From the NCBI RefSeq assembly GCF_021653995.1, contig NZ_JAJJOZ010000006.1:1-64000 (forward strand): a stretch of DNA of 64,000 bases. Reading direction: 5' to 3'. A program made the position numbers and the translations under genes. Under the pieces are notes generated by a model. The model searched no databases and was not told the DNA's origin. It saw only the letters and a list, made by a program, of their open reading frames with translations. This DNA comes from Allopusillimonas lactea (GTDB lineage: Bacteria; Pseudomonadota; Gammaproteobacteria; Burkholderiales; Burkholderiaceae_B). Below, one piece after another: positions 43,500 to 52,624 of the stretch; within the stretch, counting starts at the first letter, position 1, and each line of letters begins with the position of its first letter.

Positions 43500-45140
43500 A
43501 TGGAAGCGAAGGCAGTCGTATCAGTTGGCTCGGACGCGACGCGCGAGCACGAAGGTGAACGGGCGGGCGAGCAGATGGGTGGGTGCGCGCAAAGCGGCGC
43601 CGGCGCCATGCTTGGTGCACTGGTGCAGTCCGGCGTATCGGTCTGCTTCGCAAACCCTGGCACGACGGAGCTGGATTTTGTGCGGGCTGCGCAGGCCCAC
43701 CCTGAAATGCGGTGTATTGTCGGTTTGCAGGAAAACGTCTGTACCGGCGCGGCCGACGGGTATGGCCGCATGCGCGGTAAACCAGCTGCAACGCTGCTGC
43801 ATCTGGGGCCCGGCTTTGCCAATGGCATCGCTAATCTGCACAATGCGCGCCGCGCCCGCACGCCCATCGTCAACTTGATCGGCGATCACACCAGTTGGCA
43901 TCTGCCTTACGATGCGCCGCTGTCCTCCGATATTGAGTCACTGGCGAAGCCCGTATCGGGTTGGGTGCATCGCGTCGCGAATGCGCAGGACATGGCTGCG
44001 TCGGCACATCAGGCCGTCGCGCAAAGCCGGGCGAACGGCGGGCAAGGCGCTACCCTGATTGTGCCGGCGGATTTCCAGGCGGCGCAGTTGCCGCACGCGC
44101 CACAAGCGGTTCGTCTGGTGGAAAAAGCCGCGCCCGCGGTTACGCGGGCACACATCCAGGCGGTGGCGGCGCGCTTGCGCGCGGCGCGCAAGCCCTTGTT
44201 TCTGTTGGGAGGCGGGGGCGAAACCGCCGCGCTGAGCGCTGCGGGGCAAAAGCTCGTTGCCCGCCTGTGTGCTGCATTGGGTGCCAAGGCTTACGCGGAG
44301 ACATTTCCGTCGCGCGCCGAACGCGGGCAGGGGCTGCCCGATTTTGACAGGCTGCCGTACTTCCCTGAGCCGGCGCGTGCCGTACTCGACCTCGCCGATA
44401 TTGTTGTGCTGGTAGGTGCGTTGCGGCCGATTACCTATTTTGGCTATGAAGGCCAACCCAGCCAGATGGTGGAAGATGCACGCCTCCTTACGCTGGCGGG
44501 GCCGGGCGAAGATGCGGTGGCAATCCTGGAAGCCGTGGTCGAGGAGCTTGGCGCCGCGCAATATGCCGCCTCCGAAGCGCCTGTGATCGCGCCGCAGGCG
44601 GGTCCGCTCGATGCGCGTAATGCCTCGGCCACGCTTGCGCGCATGCTGCCAGAGGGTGCGATTGTTTCGGTGGAAGGCGGGACGTGCGGCTACCCGTTCT
44701 ATGCCGCATCGGCGGCCGCCCGGCCGCATACCGCGCTTACCAACACGGGCGGTGCGATTGGGCAGGGCCTTCCTGTTGCTATGGGGGCGGCTATAGCCTG
44801 CCCAGACCGCCGTGTCGTGGCGCTGCTGTCCGATGGCAGCACGCAATACACCATACAGACGCTCTGGTCGCTGGCCCATGAAAACCTTCGTGTAACGGTG
44901 CTGATCGTCGCCAATCACCAGTATGCGGTGCTGCGCAATGAGTTGCGCCGCGACGGCAAGGCGCTTAGCCCGAGCGCAACGCAGATGACGGCGCTGGATC
45001 ACCCGCGTATCGATTGGGTGGGCCTGGCCACCAGCTATGGCGTCGGCGCGGTACGGGTGGAAAGCGCCGAGACGCTGTCCGATGCGCTCGAGCGCGCCTT
45101 TGCCGTGGATGGCCCGATGCTCATTGAAATGAGCATGTAG
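43500..45140 (+). CDS. thiamine-diphosphate-dependent decarboxylase-like (acetolactate synthase/benzoylformate decarboxylase family)
   Basis: A 546-residue ThDP enzyme. N-terminal Pyr domain: ANPGTTELDFV (about 51-61), catalytic Glu in LQENV (E78) and a His at 101 (LLHLGPG) matching His70 of benzoylformate decarboxylase. The C-terminal PP domain has the ThDP motif LLSDGSTQYTI, with Ser replacing the first Gly of GDGS. ATG 43500 follows GGAGTGATT. First gene of a ten-gene plus-strand run with an aldehyde dehydrogenase at the end, as in mandelate pathways (keto-acid to aldehyde to acid). Substrate is not proven. Confidence 0.88.
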   Translation: MEAKAVVSVGSDATREHEGERAGEQMGGCAQSGAGAMLGALVQSGVSVCFANPGTTELDFVRAAQAHPEMRCIVGLQENVCTGAADGYGRMRGKPAATLLHLGPGFANGIANLHNARRARTPIVNLIGDHTSWHLPYDAPLSSDIESLAKPVSGWVHRVANAQDMAASAHQAVAQSRANGGQGATLIVPADFQAAQLPHAPQAVRLVEKAAPAVTRAHIQAVAARLRAARKPLFLLGGGGETAALSAAGQKLVARLCAALGAKAYAETFPSRAERGQGLPDFDRLPYFPEPARAVLDLADIVVLVGALRPITYFGYEGQPSQMVEDARLLTLAGPGEDAVAILEAVVEELGAAQYAASEAPVIAPQAGPLDARNASATLARMLPEGAIVSVEGGTCGYPFYAASAAARPHTALTNTGGAIGQGLPVAMGAAIACPDRRVVALLSDGSTQYTIQTLWSLAHENLRVTVLIVANHQYAVLRNELRRDGKALSPSATQMTALDHPRIDWVGLATSYGVGAVRVESAETLSDALERAFAVDGPMLIEMSM

Positions 45141-45254
45141 GGTGTCGGCACACAAAACATCGGTACAAAAACAAGTGTCAAGAAGCGTCCGGGCGGCCAT
45201 GCCGCAGGGCGGCTGGCGACCGAACGTAATCACGAAACCGGAGGATGGAAAGCA

Positions 45255-46049
45255 ATGGATCTGCAATTGAAAGGCAAAGTGGCAGTGGTGACGGGCGGCA
45301 GTTTGGGCATTGGCCGTGCAGTAACGGAGGCGCTTGCCCGCGAGGGTGTGCGTGTGGCCATCGTGGCCCGAGGCCGCGAACGCCTCGAAGAAGCGGCCAG
45401 GGAGATCGCTGCGCAGACTGGCACTGAAATCATGCCGGTAGCTGCGGATGTCTCGAGCACCGAGCAGATCACGTCAATGATGGATCAGGTAGCGGCGCAC
45501 TTCGGCAGGATCGACATTCTAGTGAATGGTGCCGCCCATCCGGGCGGGCTGGTGCGCAGCGACATTGATGAAGCGGATCCTGAGGGACTGCTCAAGGATA
45601 TCGATATCAAGGTGGTGGGCTATATGCGGTGCGCCAAGGCCGCATCGCCGCACATGAAGAAGAATAGCTATGGCCGCATCATCAACATCGGCGGCCTGAC
45701 AGGGCGGGGCAGCAAGCAGTTGTCGGGTATGCGCAATGTGGCGATCTGCCACATGACCAAGGTGCTGTCCGACCAGCTCGGCCCAAGCGGCATCACCGTC
45801 AACGTCATACACCCCGGGGTTGTGGAGACACCGCATATTCACGAGCTGTACGAAAAAGAGGCGATCAAGCAAGGCTTGACCGCGGGCCAGGTCGAAGCCA
45901 ACTACGTCAAGGTAACGCCGATACGCCGCGTCTTGCAGCCGAACGAAATTGCCGACACCGTGCTGTTCCTGGCATCGCCCCGCGCCGGCGCCATCACCGG
46001 AGAATCCATCGGTGTGGATGGCGGCATATCGCGCGGCGTATTTCTCTAG
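45255..46049 (+). CDS. SDR family protein lacking the catalytic Ser-Tyr-Lys
   Basis: A 264-residue short-chain dehydrogenase/reductase. The Rossmann motif TGGSLGIGRAV (about 12-22) and NGAAHPGG (NNAG-like) are intact. But where the family has Ser, then YxxxK, this protein reads INIGGLTG and SGMRNVAICHMTK, so Ser, Tyr and Lys are all replaced (Gly, Ser, Asn). From memory, a subfamily with RNVAxxxLTK shares this. It is second in the catabolic run, 114 bp after the ThDP enzyme. It probably binds NAD(P) or has a divergent mechanism. Confidence 0.88.
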   Translation: MDLQLKGKVAVVTGGSLGIGRAVTEALAREGVRVAIVARGRERLEEAAREIAAQTGTEIMPVAADVSSTEQITSMMDQVAAHFGRIDILVNGAAHPGGLVRSDIDEADPEGLLKDIDIKVVGYMRCAKAASPHMKKNSYGRIINIGGLTGRGSKQLSGMRNVAICHMTKVLSDQLGPSGITVNVIHPGVVETPHIHELYEKEAIKQGLTAGQVEANYVKVTPIRRVLQPNEIADTVLFLASPRAGAITGESIGVDGGISRGVFL

Positions 46050-46078
46050 ATCTCCAGACCCTATTCGAGGAGTTGAAC

Positions 46079-47116
46079 ATGGAAGGAACCATTCTGGTTG
46101 GAACGGCTGGCCAAGGTATTGTGCGCAGCGCCGACAATGGGGCGACCTGGCACAGGTTGGGCCTGAAGGAAGCGATCGAGTTCGATGGCACGGTGCGCAG
46201 CCTCGCTGTGGATCCCGCCGACTCCGCGCGGATCTACGCGGGCGCCGATGTGGGCATATGCTTGAGCACAGATGGCGGGGTGCATTTCGAGCGCCTCGAC
46301 TCGCCCTTGAACGATATGACGGTTTGGGCGCTGGCCATTGATCCGTCCGATTCGAACATCGTCTATGCAGGCACCGGCGCCCCGTCGCGGGCGGCGATGT
46401 TCCGCTCCGACGACGGTGGCAAGCACTGGAAGCGCCTGCCACCGGAGCTGCCCGAGTACTGCAAGGGCGTGAATCGCCCGCGCATTCTGACGATCTGCGT
46501 TGATCCAACCGACACACGCCAGGTATGGTTCGGCGTCGAAGAAGGCGGCGTATGGCGCAGCGATAACCGAGGCGACACCTTCACGCGCGTGGATAGCGAG
46601 GGTGGTGCAATTGCCAACAGTGATATTCATGCCGTCAGCATCGTGCCGGGTGATGGCGATGTGCCCAAGACGACCATGGTGCTGTCTGTGAACACGGTTT
46701 ATACCAGCATCGACGACGGCATAACCTGGACAGGCGTGCCCTCGAAGACCCGCTTCGACGGCATGTATTACACCCGCACTGTGCAGCCGCTGGGCGACGG
46801 CGAGCAGGCGCTGATGCTGGCCATTGGCGACGGCACACCTGGCACGCGAAGCAAACTGTACCGGTCTACTGACCGTGGCGCGAGCTGGACACCAGCGACG
46901 CTGCATACGCAGCCGAATTCAACCTTCTGGGCGTTTGGGGTACATGCGTCCGAGCCAACGCTGGTATTCGCGGGCACTAAGTACGGCCATCTGTTCCGCT
47001 CGATGGATGCAGGCAAAAGCTGGTTCAAAGAGTGGCGCGATTTCAGCGAGATAACCGCCGTGGCCTGGACGCCCTACAAGGCCGCCATTGTGGCCCATCC
47101 ACAATCCATAGACTGA
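46079..47116 (+). CDS. Asp-box (BNR-repeat) beta-propeller protein, cytosolic
   Basis: A 345-residue protein made almost entirely of about seven Asp-box repeats (SxDxGxxW type): SADNGATWHRL, STDGGVHFERL, SDDGGKHWKRL, SDNRGDTFTRV, SIDDGITWTGV, STDRGASWTPA and SMDAGKSWFKEW. This predicts a seven-blade propeller like sialidases and HCF136/VPS10 propellers. There is no signal peptide, and the sialidase Arg triad is not evident. ATG 46079 follows GAGGAG. It lies 29 bp after the SDR gene and 11 bp before the VOC gene, so it belongs to the pathway operon. Function unknown. Confidence 0.88.
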   Translation: MEGTILVGTAGQGIVRSADNGATWHRLGLKEAIEFDGTVRSLAVDPADSARIYAGADVGICLSTDGGVHFERLDSPLNDMTVWALAIDPSDSNIVYAGTGAPSRAAMFRSDDGGKHWKRLPPELPEYCKGVNRPRILTICVDPTDTRQVWFGVEEGGVWRSDNRGDTFTRVDSEGGAIANSDIHAVSIVPGDGDVPKTTMVLSVNTVYTSIDDGITWTGVPSKTRFDGMYYTRTVQPLGDGEQALMLAIGDGTPGTRSKLYRSTDRGASWTPATLHTQPNSTFWAFGVHASEPTLVFAGTKYGHLFRSMDAGKSWFKEWRDFSEITAVAWTPYKAAIVAHPQSID

Positions 47117-47127
47117 GAGGCGGGAAC

Positions 47128-47610
47128 ATGGCGACGGATTATTCCCTGGTCAAGCCGCGCATCGCGCGCACGCACCTTGCATTGTTTGTGGCGGATCCGT
47201 TCGCGTCGGCGCCGTGGTACGAAGATGTGCTGGGCATGACGGAAACCGCGCGTGGCGAGAAATGGGTGTTTCTTTCCTTCGGCGTCAAGCATCACGATAT
47301 TGCGCTGATCAAAGCGGAAACACCTGAAGAGCGCGCGCTGATGCGGGGCGAGGTGAACATGCAGCACTATGGCCTGGAGATCGAGGGTGGCATGGACGCG
47401 CTGCGGCGCCTATACGGCATGCTGCTGTCCAAGAACGTGCCGATTGTGAAGGTCACCGATCACAAAGTGGGCGTGGGCGTTTACTTCACCGATCCAGATG
47501 GACACCGTTTTGAGTTCTTCTGCGAAACCGTCACCGATGACGAAGAAGGCAAGCGCGTTCTCAATCTCTACAACGCGCCCAGCGAGCCGATTTTGCTGGA
47601 TCCGCTGTGA
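47128..47610 (+). CDS. VOC family protein (extradiol-dioxygenase-like domain)
   Basis: A 160-residue single-domain VOC protein. Potential metal ligands are H16 (ARTHLALFV), His in NMQHYGLEIEGG (about 84) and Glu in DGHRFEFFCE (about 126), the His-His-Glu layout of extradiol ring-cleavage dioxygenases. A HHDIAL strand also appears in that family. True extradiol enzymes usually have two modules (about 290 residues), so this could be a one-domain enzyme or a different VOC activity. It lies between the propeller and DUF1185 genes. Confidence 0.87.
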   Translation: MATDYSLVKPRIARTHLALFVADPFASAPWYEDVLGMTETARGEKWVFLSFGVKHHDIALIKAETPEERALMRGEVNMQHYGLEIEGGMDALRRLYGMLLSKNVPIVKVTDHKVGVGVYFTDPDGHRFEFFCETVTDDEEGKRVLNLYNAPSEPILLDPL

Positions 47611-47691
47611 GCGCACCGAGGCAGCCCTGCGCATCGTGCATCAAGAATGACTGAACACTACGGCGGCGGATGCCGCCAACAGGAGATAGAA

Positions 47692-48291
47692 ATGAAGGAA
47701 AAGAATTTCGGCGAACTGCATGTACGCAAATGGTATACGCAGATGGAAGAAACCCACGCCAACGAGACTGGCCGGCTTGCGGATGGCGAACCCGTGCACA
47801 AGTACCTCATCGCTGCCGCGATTCAGAACCCTCACGCTGGGCGCGACGATCAGGATCTGACGGGCACAATCAAGGCGTCGGTGGCGTTGGGCAAGGAGTT
47901 CGGCCGCCGCATCCGCGAACTGGCGGGAAACCGTGTTGTCAGCTACGGCAAGGCTTGTCTGGTGGGCGTGAATGGCGAGTACGAGCACGGGAATGCCTTT
48001 CTTTCGTCGGATTTTGCCAACCCGGTGCGCGAGGCGCTGGGCGGCGCCAAGGCATGGGTGCCGTCCACCGGCAAACGTGGCGTGCCGGGCACCGAGATTG
48101 ACGTGCCATTGGCGCACAAAGATGCGCTTTATGTGCGCTCCCATTACGACACCATCTCCGCAACATTCGGCGATGCGCCGATGCCGGATGAGGTGCTGAT
48201 TATTTTCGGCTTTTCCACCCGCGGGCGTCTACATGCCCGACTGGGCGGCCCCAAGGCCAGCGAGATCAAGGGCGAAGACGGGCTGTACTGA
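47692..48291 (+). CDS. DUF1185 'amino acid synthesis' family protein
   Basis: A 199-residue member of the DUF1185 family, named amino acid synthesis protein without biochemical proof. Conserved stretches include HKYLIAAAIQNPHAGRDDQD, the SYGKACLVGVNGEYEHGNAF region and the closing GRLHARLGGPKASEIKGEDG. ATG 47692 follows GGAGATAG. Family members recur in catabolic clusters with hydrolases and Bug proteins, as here, and some act on cyclic amide or hydrazide-type substrates by context. The catalytic residues are not known. Confidence 0.86.
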   Translation: MKEKNFGELHVRKWYTQMEETHANETGRLADGEPVHKYLIAAAIQNPHAGRDDQDLTGTIKASVALGKEFGRRIRELAGNRVVSYGKACLVGVNGEYEHGNAFLSSDFANPVREALGGAKAWVPSTGKRGVPGTEIDVPLAHKDALYVRSHYDTISATFGDAPMPDEVLIIFGFSTRGRLHARLGGPKASEIKGEDGLY

Positions 48292-48319
48292 GACCGACTC
48301 GAAGGCAAGGAGGTAAATC

Positions 48320-49195
48320 ATGGAGCGCCGGGAATATTTTCAAACGATCAACGGTCTGCGTCTTCGTGTGCTGGAATGGGGAGATACCTCGGCCTTTCCG
48401 GTGGTGATGATGCATGGCATCCGCGGATACGCGGAGACGTTTGCAACGCTTGCGCAGGCGCTGGCGCCGGAGTTTCGTGTGATTGCCTACGATCAGCGCG
48501 GGCGTGGCGAGAGTGAATGGGATCCCGCCCGCGAGTACTACACCGACGCCTATGTGAGCGATCTGCAGGCCCTCATCGCCAGCTTGGGCCTGACGCGTTA
48601 CGACATGCTGGGGCACTCCATGGGCGGTATCAATGCAATGGTGTATGCCGCGCAGCGGCCATCCGGCCTGCGCCGCATGGTCATCGAAGATGCCGGCCCT
48701 GGCGCGTTTGAGAACAGCCGCGGGGCCACTCGCATTCGCGGGGAGCTCGAGACAACGCCCGTGTCGTTCGCCACTTGGGCGCAGGCCCGCGATTTCATGC
48801 GAGGATTACGGCCCGGCGTCACGGAAGCGGCGCGGGAATCCCGGCTCAGGAATATGCTCAAGCCCGCGGCGGCCGGTGGGTATACCTGGCGCTATGATCA
48901 CGCGGGCATCGCGCACACCCGCCTGAATCCGGATCCAGCTCGTGTGGTGGATCTTTGGCCATGCGTTGAACGGATCGCCTGTTCGACACTCGTGCTGCGG
49001 GGCGGCGCCTCGGACTATCTGCAGGCCAGTGCGGCCGAGGAGATGACCAGGCGCAACGCGTGTATTGAATGGGCCGACATCCCGGATGCCGGCCACTATA
49101 TCCACGATGACCAGCCGGCCCTGGTGTCGCGCGTGGTCAGGGAGTTTCTGCTGGACGGCGGCCCGCTGCCCGGCAAGGCGGCCGCGTGTCGCTGA
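48320..49195 (+). CDS. alpha/beta-fold hydrolase
   Basis: A 291-residue hydrolase. Oxyanion HGIRGY near 32-37, nucleophile elbow GHSMGG with Ser100, and catalytic His259 in PDAGHYIHDD are visible; the acid is probably the Asp of GGASDYL (about 230). The layout matches meta-cleavage product hydrolases and esterases. It lies 28 bp after DUF1185 and 29 bp before the FAD monooxygenase, so it may cleave a C-C or ester bond after ring opening or may hydrolyse an ester. The specific reaction is inferred. Confidence 0.92.
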   Translation: MERREYFQTINGLRLRVLEWGDTSAFPVVMMHGIRGYAETFATLAQALAPEFRVIAYDQRGRGESEWDPAREYYTDAYVSDLQALIASLGLTRYDMLGHSMGGINAMVYAAQRPSGLRRMVIEDAGPGAFENSRGATRIRGELETTPVSFATWAQARDFMRGLRPGVTEAARESRLRNMLKPAAAGGYTWRYDHAGIAHTRLNPDPARVVDLWPCVERIACSTLVLRGGASDYLQASAAEEMTRRNACIEWADIPDAGHYIHDDQPALVSRVVREFLLDGGPLPGKAAACR

Positions 49196-49224
49196 CATCA
49201 GAACAGCAGTACAGGAGACAAAAA

Positions 49225-50913
49225 ATGGCGCAGAAACATGACGTCGAAGTAATTGTTGTTGGCGGTGGGCCTGTGGGTGTGACACTGGCGAACCTGTTGG
49301 GGACCTATGGTGTGAGAACCCTCGTGCTCGAACGGTCTGCGTCCATCCTGGATTATCCGCGGGCTGTCGGGTTGGACGATGAGGCAATGCGTACGTTTCA
49401 GGCGGCTGGCGCCGCCGACGAGATGCTCAAGGACATGATTCAGAACGTGCCCATGCGCATGTACAGCGCCAGAAAGAAATGCTTTGCGGAGATTCTGCCC
49501 GCCACGCGGGAGTTCGGCTGGTTTCGCCGCAATTTGTTCTCGCAGCCGCTGGGCGAACGCACCCTGCGCAAGAACCTGGCCCGGTTCGCAGAGGTCGAGA
49601 TGGCGCTTGGCGCGGAGCTGATGGATATCGTGCAGGATGCGCACGGCGTGGATGCTCGGGTGCGCTTTGCAGATGGAACTGAACGCACGGTGCGCGCCCA
49701 CTATCTTCTGGGCGCCGACGGCGGGCGTAGCACTGTACGCGAGAAGCTCCTGAAGATCCCCTTTCATGGCAATACCCACGAGCGCAAGTGGGTGGTCATC
49801 GAATGCAACCATGATCCGCTCGATGCGCCTTATACGGCCCTGCACTGCGAGCCGGCGCGCCCTTATGTCTGTCTGAAGCTGCCCTACGGTCTGCGCCGTT
49901 GGGAATTCATGCTGTTCGAAGGTGAAGACGGTGATCAGATGCTGCGCCCCGAGAAAGTGCGCGATCTGCTGCGCAATCATGTTGCCCATCCAGAAACGTT
50001 GAATGTGATCCGTGCGCGCGTTTATACCCATCATTCCAGGGTGGCGGAATACTTTGTCGATGGCCGCGTTGCCGTTGCCGGGGATGCGGCGCATTTGACG
50101 CCGCCTTGGATAGGACAAGGCTTGAATGCCGGGCTGCGGGACGCCGCGAATCTGGCCTGGAAAACAGCTTGGATCGTCAAGGGGCGCCTCAAGCCGGAGG
50201 TGTTCCAGACGTATCACGACGAGCGTCATGCGCATACCAAGGCCATGATCGATCTGGCCGACAAGGTGGGGGCGATCCTGTCGCAGCGCAATCGGCTCCT
50301 GGCGTGGGTCAGAGACTGCTTTCTGCATGGTATCCAGTATGTGCCCAAGGTGCGTGATTACGTTATGCAATTCAAATTCAAGCCTATGCCGCGCTACAGC
50401 AACGGAGTGGTGTTGAACACGGGAACAGGCGCCGCGAATGCGCTGATAGGGCGAATGTTTGTTCAACCCAATGTCGAGTGCGGCGACGGGCGTGTCGTTC
50501 GGCTCGACGACGCGCTTGGCGCCGGGTTTTCCTTGCTGTTCTGGGGGGCCGAGGCGGCGGATGCGCTGGACGCCGATATGCGGGCTATTCTGCGGCGCCT
50601 GGATTGCCGCGCGGTGGCGGCGGTGCGCGCTCGCAGCGGCGACGGCCCGGGCCGCAGGCCTGGTGTACCGGAGGGCGTGCGCGTCGTAGAGGATGCGGAG
50701 AATGCCCTGCATTTCTGGTTTCAGAAGGCCGGCGTCGACTGGGTGCTGATCAGGCCCGACCGCTACGTGGCGGCGATGGGGGCTCGCGAAGCGCTGCAGC
50801 CCATCATGAAAGAATTTGAGGCGGGCTTCATGGCGCCCGTGCCAACCATCGGCGTTGAGATGGTGCCTGCGGGCGAGGCCATTGCCGCCCGGTGCACGGC
50901 CGAAGCCGCCTAA
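49225..50913 (+). CDS. FAD-dependent aromatic monooxygenase (MhpA/PheA-like)
   Basis: A 562-residue class A flavoprotein hydroxylase. FAD motif VIVVGGGPVGVTLANLLGTY (about 9-28), the DG motif GADGGRSTVRE and the GD motif VAVAGDAAHLTPPWIGQGLN (about 283-302) are all present. Family members hydroxylate phenols such as 3-(3-hydroxyphenyl)propionate or resorcinol-type compounds ortho to a hydroxyl. ATG 49225 follows AGGAGAC. It lies between the alpha/beta hydrolase and the sulfatase, consistent with hydroxylation after desulfation. Confidence 0.93.
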   Translation: MAQKHDVEVIVVGGGPVGVTLANLLGTYGVRTLVLERSASILDYPRAVGLDDEAMRTFQAAGAADEMLKDMIQNVPMRMYSARKKCFAEILPATREFGWFRRNLFSQPLGERTLRKNLARFAEVEMALGAELMDIVQDAHGVDARVRFADGTERTVRAHYLLGADGGRSTVREKLLKIPFHGNTHERKWVVIECNHDPLDAPYTALHCEPARPYVCLKLPYGLRRWEFMLFEGEDGDQMLRPEKVRDLLRNHVAHPETLNVIRARVYTHHSRVAEYFVDGRVAVAGDAAHLTPPWIGQGLNAGLRDAANLAWKTAWIVKGRLKPEVFQTYHDERHAHTKAMIDLADKVGAILSQRNRLLAWVRDCFLHGIQYVPKVRDYVMQFKFKPMPRYSNGVVLNTGTGAANALIGRMFVQPNVECGDGRVVRLDDALGAGFSLLFWGAEAADALDADMRAILRRLDCRAVAAVRARSGDGPGRRPGVPEGVRVVEDAENALHFWFQKAGVDWVLIRPDRYVAAMGAREALQPIMKEFEAGFMAPVPTIGVEMVPAGEAIAARCTAEAA

Positions 50914-50926
50914 GCGAGGAGACACG

Positions 50927-52561
50927 ATGAACCCGAAGTCATCCGGCATGGCTACCCCCGGTAGCGCCGCAGCACGACAAGGCGCCGCCGGCCGGGTGGT
51001 GCGCAATGTGCTTTTCATCATGTGCGACCAACTGCGGGCCGATGCGCTTTCGTGCTACGGCGCGCCTGGGGCGGTGGATACGCCCAATCTGGACAGGCTG
51101 GCCGGCATGGGGGTGCGCTTTGATCGCGCATATGTAAGCTCTGCGGTGTGTGGGCCTTCGCGCGCCTCCTACTACACCGGGCGTTATCCGCACTCCCACC
51201 GGGTGACCTGGAACCGCGTGCCCCACCCGATCGATGAGTTATATCTGGGCGACTATCTCGCCGAGAACGGGCGCGACTGCTGGCTGCTCGGTAAAACGCA
51301 CCATGTTTCGGATCGGCAGGGCCTGGAACGGCGGGGGTTCATGGTGGGGCAGGATGCGGCTACACGGTTCTGGGAGGGCGGATTCAAACCGCTGGAACGC
51401 TACGATGGCCATTTCGAAATGAAGCCAGATTCGCCCTATCGCGCGTACCTGCATGAAAAAGGCTATGCGGGCGAGCGGCCCTGGGAGCAGTACGTCATCG
51501 GCAGCGTTGGGTCGGACGGAGAATTCAAGTCGGGCTGGTATCTGCGCAACGCGGGCCTGCCAGCACGCGTGCGCGAAGAGGATTCCGAAACCGCGTATCT
51601 GACGACGCGCGCCATGCGCTTCATTGACGAGCAGGGCGAGCTGCCGTGGGTATTGCATTTGTCTTATATCAAGCCGCACTGGCCGTACAAGGCTCCCGCG
51701 CCCTACCACGATATGTACAAGGACGATGCGCTTGCGGCGCCTGTGCGTACCGAGGCTGAGCGTTCGGATGCGGCGCATCCTGTACATGCCGCCTATCAGC
51801 GGCACGAAGAGTCTGAGTCGCTAGCCAGGGACGAGGTGTGGCGCACCGTCAAACCCGTCTACAAGGGTCTGGTCAAACAGATCGACGATCATATCGGCCG
51901 CTTGCTGGATCACTTGGAAGAAGCGGGGCGTCTGGCGGATACATTGATCGTGTTTTGCTCGGATCACGGCGATCTGCTGGGGGATCACTGGCTGGGCGAG
52001 AAAGAGTATTTCTTCGAGGGTGCGATGCGGGTACCGCTGATCGTCTACGACCCGTCAGCGCGTGCGGATGGCTCGCGCGGCACGGTGAGCCGTGCGCTGG
52101 CCGAGTGCGTTGATGTGACACCTACGATTCTGGATGCGCTGTCCATCGAGATCCCCGATCATCGCGTGGAAGGCCGTTCCCTGCTGCCCGGGATTAGAGG
52201 CGAGGGCGACGTGGCGCGCGCATATACGGTGGGCAGCCTGGATTACGCATATCGCGAGGCGCGCCAGTTTCTTGGGCGCGACGTGACCGAATGCAAAGGC
52301 ATGATGGTGTACGACGGCCACTACAAAGCCATGTTCTGGCAGGGGTATCGGCCGCAGTTGTTCAACCTGAGGGATGACCCCCACGAACTTACCGACCTCG
52401 GGCAATGCCAGGCGCTGGCGCCGGTGCGCCGGCGGCTGGAGGAAGCCTTGATGGATTGGCACGATCAGTTGAAGGGCCGCGCCTCCGAGACAACGCGCCA
52501 GGTGATAGACCGAACCAACGCGCATGAGCGAATGATGAATATTTTGATCGGCCGCTGGTAA
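50927..52561 (+). CDS. cytosolic sulfatase-family protein
   Basis: A 544-residue type I sulfatase-family enzyme. The formylglycine motif is CGPSRASYYTGRYP (C75-x-P-S-R), followed by the SDHGDLLGDHW metal/substrate segment and an EYFFEGAMRVPLIVY region. No signal peptide is evident, so it probably acts in the cytosol, unlike most arylsulfatases. Activity needs a formylglycine-generating enzyme encoded elsewhere. Related cytosolic members hydrolyse choline sulfate or phosphonate monoesters. ATG 50927 follows GCGAGGAGAC, 13 bp after the monooxygenase. Confidence 0.92.
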   Translation: MNPKSSGMATPGSAAARQGAAGRVVRNVLFIMCDQLRADALSCYGAPGAVDTPNLDRLAGMGVRFDRAYVSSAVCGPSRASYYTGRYPHSHRVTWNRVPHPIDELYLGDYLAENGRDCWLLGKTHHVSDRQGLERRGFMVGQDAATRFWEGGFKPLERYDGHFEMKPDSPYRAYLHEKGYAGERPWEQYVIGSVGSDGEFKSGWYLRNAGLPARVREEDSETAYLTTRAMRFIDEQGELPWVLHLSYIKPHWPYKAPAPYHDMYKDDALAAPVRTEAERSDAAHPVHAAYQRHEESESLARDEVWRTVKPVYKGLVKQIDDHIGRLLDHLEEAGRLADTLIVFCSDHGDLLGDHWLGEKEYFFEGAMRVPLIVYDPSARADGSRGTVSRALAECVDVTPTILDALSIEIPDHRVEGRSLLPGIRGEGDVARAYTVGSLDYAYREARQFLGRDVTECKGMMVYDGHYKAMFWQGYRPQLFNLRDDPHELTDLGQCQALAPVRRRLEEALMDWHDQLKGRASETTRQVIDRTNAHERMMNILIGRW

Positions 52562-52624
52562 GCACGATCCGCCGCATCAACGCATCCCTCGAATGAAATA
52601 TTAATTATTAATACCCTGGAGACA

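Noticed and set aside
43938..45266. 442-codon open frame opposite the ThDP enzyme
   Set aside because: Antisense shadow; composition rich in Arg/His/Gly with no motif, while the plus strand encodes a conserved enzyme.
49198..51021. 607-codon open frame on the minus strand opposite the FAD monooxygenase
   Set aside because: It is the antisense shadow of a clearly homologous gene in G/C-rich DNA; it has no recognisable domain or ribosome binding site.
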